From the NCBI GenBank assembly GCA_030836535.1, contig JAURPT010000064.1, positions 1 through 52,355 on the forward strand: a stretch of 52,355 bases of DNA. The letters are read 5' to 3'. A program made the position numbers and the translations under genes. The notes under the pieces are model-generated. The model was not told the origin of the DNA. It was given only the letters and a program-made list of their open reading frames with translations, and did no database searches. This stretch comes from Alphaproteobacteria bacterium. Its GTDB lineage: Bacteria; Pseudomonadota; Alphaproteobacteria; SMXS01. Below, one piece after another: positions 37,056 to 44,382 of the stretch (positions are counted from its first letter, which is position 1; each line of letters starts with the position of its first letter).

Positions 37056-37684
37056 CCTGCCTGTTCGGCCAGAGCGCCGATTGCTGCCAATCCTGAAAAC
37101 CCGGCCCCGTTCAACCGGCCGACATTGCTGGCATCTATGCCACCAAGTGCGAGTATCGGTATGTCTGAACGCTGCACCATTTGAGCTGCTCTTGGGGTGC
37201 CAAGGAAAGCTGACCCCGGATGGCTGGCTGTTGCGAAAATGGGAGAAAGCAAGGCGGCATCCAGCATTGTACGTTCGGCCCTGACAAGGGCTGTATATGA
37301 GTGGGCTGCCCCCGTCCAGAGGAAGCGTGGATATTGGCGGCGCAAGGCGGGGGCCCGATGCACCATATATTCGGGCAGGTGGACACCGGCGGCTCCTACC
37401 CGTTGCGCCAGCTCGGCATCTGCGCCAATTAACAGGATGATACCATTCTTGCCGCAGACTGCCGACAAGTCTGCAGCCAGTGCCCGGCGTTCAGCCAGAT
37501 CATAGTCGCGCAGGACAACGCCAGCGCCTGACGGCAGGCTCTCAATGACCGCTACCGGGTCTGGTATCCGTTGTTGGTCTGTCATAAACAATAGCGGTGG
37601 CACGCGGTTCTTGCCCCTCGGGGCGGAACGACGATGCCATTGTGTCGCGTGTTGCCACAGTTTTTGTGTTGATAGGCTGGTCAT
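37052..37684 (-). CDS. Thiamine phosphate synthase-like protein (ThiE/TenI fold)
   Basis: A 210-residue protein of the ThiE/TenI family: LLFMTDQQRIPDP, VVLRDYDLAERRALA, GVHLPEYMVHRAP, SPIFATASHPG and LGTPRAAQM are family blocks, including the phosphate-binding ALGGI near the end. ThiE joins the pyrimidine and thiazole halves of thiamine. However, no other thiamine gene is nearby and the first ~28 residues are unlike ThiE, so a thiazole tautomerase (TenI-like) or another role is possible. It overlaps the barrel gene's stop by 4 bases, converging on it. Confidence 0.78.
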   Translation of the reverse strand: MTSLSTQKLWQHATQWHRRSAPRGKNRVPPLLFMTDQQRIPDPVAVIESLPSGAGVVLRDYDLAERRALAADLSAVCGKNGIILLIGADAELAQRVGAAGVHLPEYMVHRAPALRRQYPRFLWTGAAHSYTALVRAERTMLDAALLSPIFATASHPGSAFLGTPRAAQMVQRSDIPILALGGIDASNVGRLNGAGFSGLAAIGALAEQAG

Positions 37685-37734
37685 CTGCCCATGAAGCTAA
37701 TATATGGGTGCCAGACCCGGCCAGAGGAAAACGC

Positions 37735-38427
37735 ATGCCCCTCGCTCTTTCAGATGACATGACCATTGCTGAACGCCTTGCTGTCGTACGCGACGCTGTT
37801 GCCAGTGCTGCAAAGGCCGGGGGCCGCCCGGCGGAAAGCGTCATGCTTGTTGCGGTTTCCAAAACCCAACCGGCAGAGGCGATTGAAGAAGCCATAGCAG
37901 CGGGTCAGGTGGATTTTGGTGAAAACCGGGTGCAGGAAGCAGCAGACAAATGGCCTGCCCTCAAGGAACAATACCCCCATGTCCGCCTGCACCTGTTGGG
38001 GAACCTGCAAAGCAACAAATTGCGCCAGGCGCTGGGTCTGTTCGATGTATTCCATACGCTCGACCGCCCTAAATTGGCCAGGGCGATGGCGCGCCTGCGT
38101 GATGATGAAGGTGTGGTTCTTCCGTTCTGCTTTATTCAGGTTAATTCCGGCGAGGAAGACCAAAAAGCGGGTATTGGCCCGCGTGAGGTCGATTCGTTTC
38201 TAAAAGAGTGTCGTGAAGACCATGCCCTCACGATTGAAGGGCTTATGTGCATCCCCCCGGTAGATGAGGACCCGGCACTGCATTTTGCGCTACTATGCAA
38301 ATTTGCTGAGCGTCATGACCTCGCCAGCCTTAGCATGGGCATGAGTGGTGACTTTGAGCTCGCGGCAGAAATGGGCGCAACCCATGTGCGGGTCGGCACG
38401 GCGATCTTTGGCGCGCGCCGGTTCTAG
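37735..38427 (+). CDS. YggS-family PLP homeostasis protein
   Basis: The 230-residue protein is the YggS/PLPBP single-domain barrel that binds pyridoxal phosphate and buffers its level. Motifs: VAVSKTQPAE with the PLP lysine near residue 42, DFGENRVQEA, and the C-terminal SMGMSGDFELAAEMGATHVRVG. The ATG at 37735 is chosen because AGAGGA lies before it and because the family begins here; an open frame extends farther upstream without similarity. It is divergent from the ThiE-like gene. Confidence 0.92.
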   Translation: MPLALSDDMTIAERLAVVRDAVASAAKAGGRPAESVMLVAVSKTQPAEAIEEAIAAGQVDFGENRVQEAADKWPALKEQYPHVRLHLLGNLQSNKLRQALGLFDVFHTLDRPKLARAMARLRDDEGVVLPFCFIQVNSGEEDQKAGIGPREVDSFLKECREDHALTIEGLMCIPPVDEDPALHFALLCKFAERHDLASLSMGMSGDFELAAEMGATHVRVGTAIFGARRF

Positions 38428-38936
38428 CTGCCCTCCGGCAATAGCTCCATTACGGTTTGGGGCCCGCAATTCTTCAATATCTTAAGCAAATCATCCTGCG
38501 CCAATGCCACGCAGCCTTCCGTCGGGCTGTAGTCCGGTCGGGAAATATGCATAAAGATGGCACTGCCTTTGCCGGGTACGATTGGGTCGTCATTGTAACC
38601 AAGCACAACAATCACGTCATAGAGGGCGTCATCGCGCCACAATGTTTCCGCGCTGGCTTCAACGGGTAGGGTGACTTGTTGGTTATAGTTCAGGTGGGCG
38701 GGGTCGTCGCACCAGCCGTCATGTGCTGCAATAGCTGAGACCGGCAGGTTGGTTTGCGGTAGGCTTAGCTTGTCTGCGCGAAAGAGCACACGGCGAAGGG
38801 CGTAGGTGCCTTGTGGGCTGATGCCGTCTCCCTCGCCGCCTTTTTCTGTCAGGCCGCCTCGGCCCAACGCGCAGCGAATGCGGGTGTCACCTGCCTGCAG
38901 CCAGCCATCGGCGGTGACAACTAGGCGACCTAGCAT
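38424..38936 (-). CDS. L,D-transpeptidase (YkuD domain)
   Basis: A 170-residue YkuD-domain protein with the active-site block FMHISRPDYSPTEGCVAL, where His and Cys are catalytic. Such enzymes crosslink peptidoglycan at meso-DAP residues or attach proteins to it. There is no visible signal peptide: the protein begins MLGRLVVTADGWLQAG, so either it is exported in an unusual way, a start further upstream is missed, or it is a cytoplasmic homologue of the kind seen in alphaproteobacteria. It overlaps the yggS stop by 4 bases, converging. Confidence 0.85.
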   Translation of the reverse strand: MLGRLVVTADGWLQAGDTRIRCALGRGGLTEKGGEGDGISPQGTYALRRVLFRADKLSLPQTNLPVSAIAAHDGWCDDPAHLNYNQQVTLPVEASAETLWRDDALYDVIVVLGYNDDPIVPGKGSAIFMHISRPDYSPTEGCVALAQDDLLKILKNCGPQTVMELLPEGS

Positions 38937-38941
38937 AGGGC

Positions 38942-40126
38942 TTAAAGTTCCTCGTCTGGCGGATTGGCGATGCCGACATGTTCGGCGGGCGCACTATTAT
39001 TGACGGTCAGGTAATGGCCGCTGCGGCGTGCTTTGGTTGCCAGATACATTTCGTTATGGGCATTGGACGGGAATTCATGCGCAACGCGCTTTTCTACATT
39101 GATGCCTTGCTCAACCAACGAGGCCACCTTGTCGGGGTTATTGGTCATCAGATGCACCCGATCCACCCCTAGCTGCCGTAACATTTCGGCAGCCGGGAGG
39201 AAAACACGCTCATCCGGGTCAAAGCCAATGCGTTCATTGGCCTCGATTGTGTCGAAGCCTTCGTCCTGCAGATAATAGGCGCGCATCTTGTTCATCAGGC
39301 CGATGCCACGACCCTCCTGCGACAGGTATAGTAGAATACCGGACCCCAAACGCCCAATCTGTTCGATGGCACCGCGCAATTGCTCGCCGCAGTCGCATTT
39401 CATGGACCCCAGAAGGTCGCCGGTGAAGCATTCTGAATGCAGGCGGATGAGAACGGGGCCATGAACGTCCGGCTCACCGATCACAATGGCCAAATGTTCA
39501 ACACCACCATCTTCGGGGCGGAACGCGATTACCTGCGTGTTTTCTGCGCCGTGCAGCGGGACACGAGAACGCGATACTTGCCGTAATGATACGGCGGCCG
39601 CAATTTCAAACAGGTCCGCATCAGACGCATGGAGGGTCAGAATTGAATCCTGCCCGGGTTCATCATTGCTTTGCGCGGCCACCACAGCAGGCAGCAGCTG
39701 GGCCAGCTTGCACAGTTTGATACAACTATCGATCGCTGCATTGCCCGGGGTGATAAGATGCGGCGGCGGACCACGAAATGGGTTCTGCAAATCTTTGGTG
39801 GGGTCGGCAAGGTCGCGAATGGCGCGAATTTTCATGTCCTGGATAGGCAGGCACAGGCTCGGTGACCCCATTGGCGCCATGTGAAGGACGGCACCACGGT
39901 TGACGGTTATGGCAAGGAAGGGGTCATCATCCACCAATTGGCGCAATCGTTCCAGATTACTGACATCCAATTGTTCACTCGCAAGGCACAGGAAGGCACC
40001 ATCATCACTGACAACACGCACAAGTTCGCCCCGCCGCAAAGCATAGATTGCCTGCTGCACGCGCTGGGTCAGCGCCCGGCGTTCTTCGGGGTGTTCAACT
40101 AAATGTGTGGTCGTCAGTTCTTGCAT
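38942..40126 (-). CDS. ribA: GTP cyclohydrolase II with an extra N-terminal domain
   Basis: RibA opens GTP in the first step of riboflavin synthesis. The C-terminal ~200 residues have the zinc site C-x10-C-x-C within HSECFTGDLLGSMKCDCGEQ and the LSQEGRGIGLMNKMRAY catalytic segment. The first ~185 residues recall a degenerate DHBP synthase (RibB): PTKDLQN.., GPPPHLITPGNAA.., but I do not see the acidic metal-binding motif of RibB, so it is probably inactive. A 394-residue form like this occurs in some alphaproteobacteria. It is divergent from the CenR-like gene. Confidence 0.9.
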   Translation of the reverse strand: MQELTTTHLVEHPEERRALTQRVQQAIYALRRGELVRVVSDDGAFLCLASEQLDVSNLERLRQLVDDDPFLAITVNRGAVLHMAPMGSPSLCLPIQDMKIRAIRDLADPTKDLQNPFRGPPPHLITPGNAAIDSCIKLCKLAQLLPAVVAAQSNDEPGQDSILTLHASDADLFEIAAAVSLRQVSRSRVPLHGAENTQVIAFRPEDGGVEHLAIVIGEPDVHGPVLIRLHSECFTGDLLGSMKCDCGEQLRGAIEQIGRLGSGILLYLSQEGRGIGLMNKMRAYYLQDEGFDTIEANERIGFDPDERVFLPAAEMLRQLGVDRVHLMTNNPDKVASLVEQGINVEKRVAHEFPSNAHNEMYLATKARRSGHYLTVNNSAPAEHVGIANPPDEEL

Positions 40127-40238
40127 CGGCCTTATATACGCTTAGAGAAAGCGATATAACAATGAAGAAACTGTAAGATTTCGGACTGTATGGGCGTCAT
40201 ATTGGTCTGAATCTGTATTCCTGAGGGAGAATCTGTGG

Positions 40239-40928
40239 ATGAGTGCCAAAAAGCACATTCTGCTGGTTGATGATGATGATGATCTGCGCGGCGCGCTTGC
40301 AGAGCAGCTACGCCTGACTGATGAGTTCGACACGTCGGAGTCGGCTTGGGGTTCCGATGCCGTAGACAAGGCCAAGGAAACGGATTGTGACCTTGTCCTT
40401 CTTGATATTGGACTGCCGGACCTGGATGGTCGGGAAGTGTGCCGGTTGATGCGTAAAAATGGCGTCAAGGTGCCCATTATCCTGCTGACAGCTGCCAGTA
40501 CTGATTCTGATACCATCCTGGGGCTGGAGTCGGGTGCCAATGATTATGTCTCAAAGCCATTCAATACCGGGGTGTTGTTGGCCCGCATGCGCGCCCAGCT
40601 ACGCCAGTTTGAACAGAGTGAAGATGCCGTCTTCCGCATTGGTCCCTATGTTTTCCAGCCTTCCAGCAAGCAATTGACGGATGAGGAACGTGACGGTGAG
40701 AAAATCCGCCTGACAGAAAAAGAGACAGATATCCTGAAATACCTATATCGGGCGACGGAGCCTGTTAGCCGCGATGTGCTGCTCAATGAGGTGTGGGGCT
40801 ATAATGCTGCGGTGACGACCCACACGCTGGAAACACACATATATCGCCTGCGCCAGAAAATTGAACGCGATCCATCCAATGCTGACCTGCTGGTGACAGA
40901 AAGCGGTGGCTATTGGCTGAACAAATAG
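40239..40928 (+). CDS. OmpR-family response regulator, CenR-like
   Basis: The 229-residue regulator has a receiver domain (acidic cluster DDDDD near residue 11-15, phosphoacceptor Asp56 in LVLLDIGLPD, Lys in SKPF) and a C-terminal winged helix with LTEKETDILKYLYR and THTLETHIYRLRQKIERDP. No histidine kinase is adjacent, so it is an orphan. Its position near the origin between ribA and lolA/ftsK genes and its sequence fit CenR, the essential envelope regulator of Caulobacter; this is inferred, not tested. The ATG at 40239 follows GAGGGAGAA. Confidence 0.85.
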   Translation: MSAKKHILLVDDDDDLRGALAEQLRLTDEFDTSESAWGSDAVDKAKETDCDLVLLDIGLPDLDGREVCRLMRKNGVKVPIILLTAASTDSDTILGLESGANDYVSKPFNTGVLLARMRAQLRQFEQSEDAVFRIGPYVFQPSSKQLTDEERDGEKIRLTEKETDILKYLYRATEPVSRDVLLNEVWGYNAAVTTHTLETHIYRLRQKIERDPSNADLLVTESGGYWLNK

Positions 40929-40939
40929 CCAGCGCTGAT

Positions 40940-41764
40940 ATGAAAAGCCCGGTCGTTTGCTTTTGGGGGACGCGTGGCTCTGCCCCCTGCCCGGAGCCAA
41001 GCCACGCCAAATATGGTGGCCACACGTCTTGTATAGACGTCATATATGGTGACCATCACATTGTCTTTGATGCCGGTACTGGTCTGCAGGCGCTGGATCG
41101 AAGTCTGGCAGGTGTCGGCCATATCGACCTGCTGCTCAGCCATACGCATTTTGACCATGTCTGCGGGTTCCCGCATTTCAAGGCGTTGTTTAACCCGAAT
41201 TTTTCCTGCCATATCCGGGCGGGTCACCTGCCGGAAGGTGAATATATCGAGGCGATCATGGCAGGGTTGATGGAGCCGCCCTATTTTCCCATGCCCATGT
41301 CCTTCTTTAACGCGCAGCTGTCCTTCACCGATTTTCGGGTTGGCGAGCGCTTTATATTGGGCAGTGATATCCGTGTCGGTACGATTGCGCTGAACCATAC
41401 CAACGGAGCGACGGGTTACAGGCTTGATGGGCCCGGCCTGTCCGTCTGCTACATCACGGATATTGAGCATGATGGCTTGGTGCCGGACCCGGACCTGGCC
41501 ACTTTTGTTTCTCAGGCTGACTTGTTGATCTACGACTGTTCCTATACCGACGAGGAATATGACGCTTTTGCAAAGGGGCGCGGTCACTCCACCTGGCAGG
41601 CGGGGATGCGATTGGCCAAAGCCGGTTCAGTTGGCAATTTTGCCATATTCCATCACGACCCGGCCCATGACGATATTGCCATGGATGCTATTGCAGCGGA
41701 GGCTACGGCGGAGATGAGCAATTGTTTCGTTGCCAGGGATGGCCTGGTCTGGCAGCCAGCCTAG
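40940..41764 (+). CDS. MBL-fold metallo-hydrolase
   Basis: A 274-residue metallo-beta-lactamase-fold hydrolase with FWGTRGSAP near the start, the zinc motif HTHFDHVCGF and downstream metal ligands His and Asp (GHSTWQAG, HHDP). This branch, with the FWGTRGS start, includes phosphodiesterases of the RNase Z/cyclic nucleotide type, but the substrate cannot be told. The start at 40940 is chosen from the family pattern; a TTG at 40913 would overlap the regulator gene. It follows the CenR-like gene by 11 bases and may be cotranscribed. Confidence 0.82.
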   Translation: MKSPVVCFWGTRGSAPCPEPSHAKYGGHTSCIDVIYGDHHIVFDAGTGLQALDRSLAGVGHIDLLLSHTHFDHVCGFPHFKALFNPNFSCHIRAGHLPEGEYIEAIMAGLMEPPYFPMPMSFFNAQLSFTDFRVGERFILGSDIRVGTIALNHTNGATGYRLDGPGLSVCYITDIEHDGLVPDPDLATFVSQADLLIYDCSYTDEEYDAFAKGRGHSTWQAGMRLAKAGSVGNFAIFHHDPAHDDIAMDAIAAEATAEMSNCFVARDGLVWQPA

Positions 41765-42570
41765 ATGTTCAGATCAACCGTAATGGGCGCGTGATCCGAC
41801 GGCTTTTCCCAGTCGCGGGCCTCTTCTAGAATTTGCATGGCCCGTACGCTTTTCTTCAAGGGCTCTGTTACCCAGACATGGTCAAGCCGTCGGCCGCGAT
41901 TATTCGTGCGCCAGTTTTTGGAGCGGTAGCTCCACCAGCTGAACAGCTTCTCTGGTTCTGGCACCACTTCGCGCACGGCATCTACCCAGGCGATGCTGCT
42001 CTGCAGAGTGGCGAGTTTTTCCACCTCGACAGGTGTGTGGGATACCACCTTCAAAAGTTGCTTGTGTGACCAGACATCATGCTCCGAGGGGGCAATGTTC
42101 AAATCGCCAACCAGAATTTTGGGGTGGTTTGGGTCGTGGCTGGTCTTGAACCAGTTTGTGACATCATCCAGGAACTGCATCTTGTGGGCGAATTTGTCGT
42201 TTTCTTCCGGATCGGGCGCGTCACCACCGGCGGGAATATAGAAGTTATGAACTTCCAGCGGTTCGCCGCCACCAATTGCATAGCGTGTCATCAGGTGGCG
42301 GGCTTCATCCTTGTCGCACCAGTTTCTGCGTTCGCTGTTAACGAGCGGTACACGGGAAAGCGTCGCAACGCCATGATAGCCCTTTTGCCCCGCAACCGCC
42401 TGGTGTTCATAACCCATGGCCGTGAATGCATCGGCCGGGAACAGGGGGTCATCGACCTTGATTTCCTGCAGGCACAGAATGTCCGGTTTATGCTCGGCGA
42501 CAAATTGTTCCACCAAACCGATGCGCAGGCGTACAGAGTTGATGTTCCAGGTCGTGATGCGAAGGGTCAT
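41761..42570 (-). CDS. xth: Exodeoxyribonuclease III
   Basis: The 269-residue enzyme is an AP endonuclease/3' repair exonuclease of the Xth family: TWNINSVRLR, ILCLQEIKVD with the metal-binding Glu, LVGDLNIAPSEHDVW with Asp and Asn of the active site, RRLDHVWV and the final SDHAPITVDL. The ATG at 42570 is the family start; 19 upstream codons lack similarity. It overlaps the MBL gene's stop (convergent). Confidence 0.95.
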   Translation of the reverse strand: MTLRITTWNINSVRLRIGLVEQFVAEHKPDILCLQEIKVDDPLFPADAFTAMGYEHQAVAGQKGYHGVATLSRVPLVNSERRNWCDKDEARHLMTRYAIGGGEPLEVHNFYIPAGGDAPDPEENDKFAHKMQFLDDVTNWFKTSHDPNHPKILVGDLNIAPSEHDVWSHKQLLKVVSHTPVEVEKLATLQSSIAWVDAVREVVPEPEKLFSWWSYRSKNWRTNNRGRRLDHVWVTEPLKKSVRAMQILEEARDWEKPSDHAPITVDLNI

Positions 42571-42584
42571 GGTCCTGTCTCGGT

Positions 42585-43190
42585 CTAAAAGATATTGAGT
42601 GTCTGGCCGGTAATGGCGATGGGCCAATGCCCGGTTTCATAAAGGGCGAACTTCAGGGCGCAGGGGTGATCTTCTTCTTCACCGGCGGCAATCACGAGGG
42701 CTGCATTGTAGCAGGCCTGCAAGGCCGCGCCGGCGCAGGCCTCGATAATCTCGTCATCGTCGACACCCCACATATTGGCGACATTGGCTGCGGCTTCAAA
42801 AATGACAGGGGTGGCGCTTGTGGTAATAGCATCCAACGCTTGGCCGAGATCTTCTTCTCCCAGGAACAGAAGAGCCTCCTGTGTCAAGTGCGCCCGCAGG
42901 GTTTCTTCGGCTTCCCAGCTTTCGCTGTTGATCTCCGGGTTCTCGGCGGTACTTGCGGCGGTCTCCCAATCGGTGACGCCGGAAACCCAGACACCCGGAA
43001 AGCCGAGCTGGGCGACATAGTCTTCTGCAATGATCCGGATATCGTCACTCAGCGGTTGGCCGAGCCGGTGAAACCAGTCGGCTTGTTCAATGACAACACG
43101 CAACTGTGCCAGCGCCATGATGATCCACTCCTGATCTTCATCGCGCTCAATGTCATCTTCTGGTGATGTGTAAGTGTCTGGTTCTTTCAC
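42585..43190 (-). CDS. Acidic protein of unknown function
   Basis: I do not recognise this 201-residue protein. It is strongly acidic, with Glu/Asp-rich N-terminus (SPEDDIERDEDQEW) and mainly helical, with Ala-rich segments such as ACAGAALQACYNAALVIAAG. The GTG at 43190 is chosen because AGGAG lies before it; the open frame runs on to 43409 but that stretch overlaps the small-RNA-like region and its terminator and looks non-coding. The gene ends 14 bases before xth, so it may share its transcript. Confidence 0.7.
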   Translation of the reverse strand: MKEPDTYTSPEDDIERDEDQEWIIMALAQLRVVIEQADWFHRLGQPLSDDIRIIAEDYVAQLGFPGVWVSGVTDWETAASTAENPEINSESWEAEETLRAHLTQEALLFLGEEDLGQALDAITTSATPVIFEAAANVANMWGVDDDEIIEACAGAALQACYNAALVIAAGEEEDHPCALKFALYETGHWPIAITGQTLNIF

Positions 43191-43232
43191 GGGGCGCTCC
43201 TGCGACCCTTCTACCTTGACCTTGCGGCAATG

Positions 43233-43266
43233 AAAAGCCCGACCAAGGGGATGACTTGGCCGGGCT
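43233..43266 (-). terminator. Rho-independent terminator of the small-RNA candidate
   Basis: AGCCCGGCCAAG and CTTGGTCGGGCT (minus strand) pair over 12 positions with one C-A mismatch, loop of seven bases (TCATCCC), then TTTT at 43236-43233. The opposite strand lacks a T-run, so termination is for the minus strand. Confidence 0.75.
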
Positions 43267-43385
43267 GTAAGCGCTAATGGCGCTGGGTACGTGGAGGGGG
43301 GTCCAGTACCGTTGACAACTCGGTGCGGAACACTAAGGGAGGGGATGTGTTTCGTGCACCTCGGGCGTCGTCGTGCGCAGTATTT
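43233..43385 (-). ncRNA. Candidate small RNA with C-rich hairpin loops and intrinsic terminator
   Basis: On the minus strand this stretch of about 150 bases folds into four clear hairpins in order: (1) GGTGC/GCACC and AACAC/GTGTT stem, loop ATCCCCTCCCTTA (43322-43360); (2) GGTAC-TGGA/TCCA-GTACC, loop CCCCCC (43286-43310); (3) AGCGC/GCGCT, loop CATTA (43270-43284); (4) a 12-pair terminator stem followed by TTTT (43233-43266). A CTTGCA -35-like element lies upstream (43405-43410). The C-rich loops resemble the anti-Shine-Dalgarno loops of known alphaproteobacterial small RNAs. It lacks 6S, 4.5S and tmRNA hallmarks. Not a recognised family; prediction only. Confidence 0.5.
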
Positions 43386-43602
43386 GGTGTAATTGTATTT
43401 GGAATGCAAGCCCTGATCCGGCGCTTGGACGATGTTTTTTATAGCGTCTCTAAAATGGCCCTAATTACAATTTGTTATCAGCTATAAGATCGCTCAGTTT
43501 TTTAAGAAATTCTTCAAATAAACTTGACGATTCACCAAAGCTGTAGGTCATTTTACGAATCAAGTGATTCGTTTTTCTGTTTCGGGCCCTGGTTTTTGGC
43601 GC

Positions 43603-44334
43603 TTATCGCTTGCTGGGCGGGCGTCCCCGGCGCGGGCGGGGGTCCTTGAAATCCCACAGGGCGTCTTCCAACACCACATCGGTCTGCAGATTATTGAGCA
43701 CAACAATGGTGCGTCTGCCCCTTGGGTCAATCACTTCCCACCGTACCAGCCGCAACGGGTTCTTGTTGAAGACAAGCTCCATGGCCCCATCTTCTTCTTC
43801 TGCGTCTTCGGCGATACGAACGATGATTTGCCGACCGCGTTCAACAAAGTGAGAGATGGTGACGTCCTCACCAAATATTTCGCCACTGCGCACCAGGGGT
43901 CGTAGAGGAGTTCTCTTGATTGGCCATTTGGTCACCTGCTTCAGGTCGTAGTCGACAAGTGAAATGACTTTGCCGTCGCTGACCACCAGCAAAGGATTGG
44001 GGGGGTCATATTCAAAGCGCAGGCGGCCGGGGCGTTTGAGTGAAAAAGTCCCGTTGCTCACATTTCCATGTGGTGCAATCTGCATGAATTGGGCCTGGAA
44101 GTTTCCAAGGCTCTGCAGATAGGCCTCGACCTCCTCCAGCGTAATGCCGGGTGTTGAATTGTCGGGGATCGTGTTGGGGTCGACCCATTCCTGTGCAATG
44201 TCACTATTGACCAACAGGCTTTCGGGCGGCGCGCCCAGTCTGTCGTCGGCGTTTTCCTCGGCACTCGCCGTCGTTGTTGTAACCAGCAGGCTGGCGACAA
44301 AAAGTGTCCGGGTGAATTTTGAGATCGATGTCAT
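43603..44334 (-). CDS. lolA: Outer-membrane lipoprotein carrier LolA
   Basis: LolA is the periplasmic chaperone carrying lipoproteins from LolCDE to the outer membrane. The 243-residue precursor has a signal peptide (MTSISKFTRTLFVASLLVTTTTASA) followed by a long acidic/Pro linker and the half-barrel LolA domain with FKRPG-type SLKRPGRLRFEYDPP and LLVVSDGKVISLVDYDLKQVT. The C-terminus ends in a basic Arg/Pro tail (PRPRRGRPPSKR). The ATG at 44334 is preferred. It follows ftsK by 48 bases, as in other alphaproteobacteria. Confidence 0.9.
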   Translation of the reverse strand: MTSISKFTRTLFVASLLVTTTTASAEENADDRLGAPPESLLVNSDIAQEWVDPNTIPDNSTPGITLEEVEAYLQSLGNFQAQFMQIAPHGNVSNGTFSLKRPGRLRFEYDPPNPLLVVSDGKVISLVDYDLKQVTKWPIKRTPLRPLVRSGEIFGEDVTISHFVERGRQIIVRIAEDAEEEDGAMELVFNKNPLRLVRWEVIDPRGRRTIVVLNNLQTDVVLEDALWDFKDPRPRRGRPPSKR

Positions 44335-44382
44335 GGCGCCTACCATAAACAAAGAAGATGACTGGAACATGAATAATCGGGG

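Noticed and set aside
43233-43385. 6S, 4.5S or tmRNA as identity of the RNA candidate
   Set aside because: None of the conserved elements (SRP apical loop, tmRNA T-arm, 6S central bubble) could be seen.
43191-43409. Upstream extension of the acidic protein
   Set aside because: It runs through the small-RNA hairpins and the terminator, and a GTG with AGGAG at 43190 is a better start.
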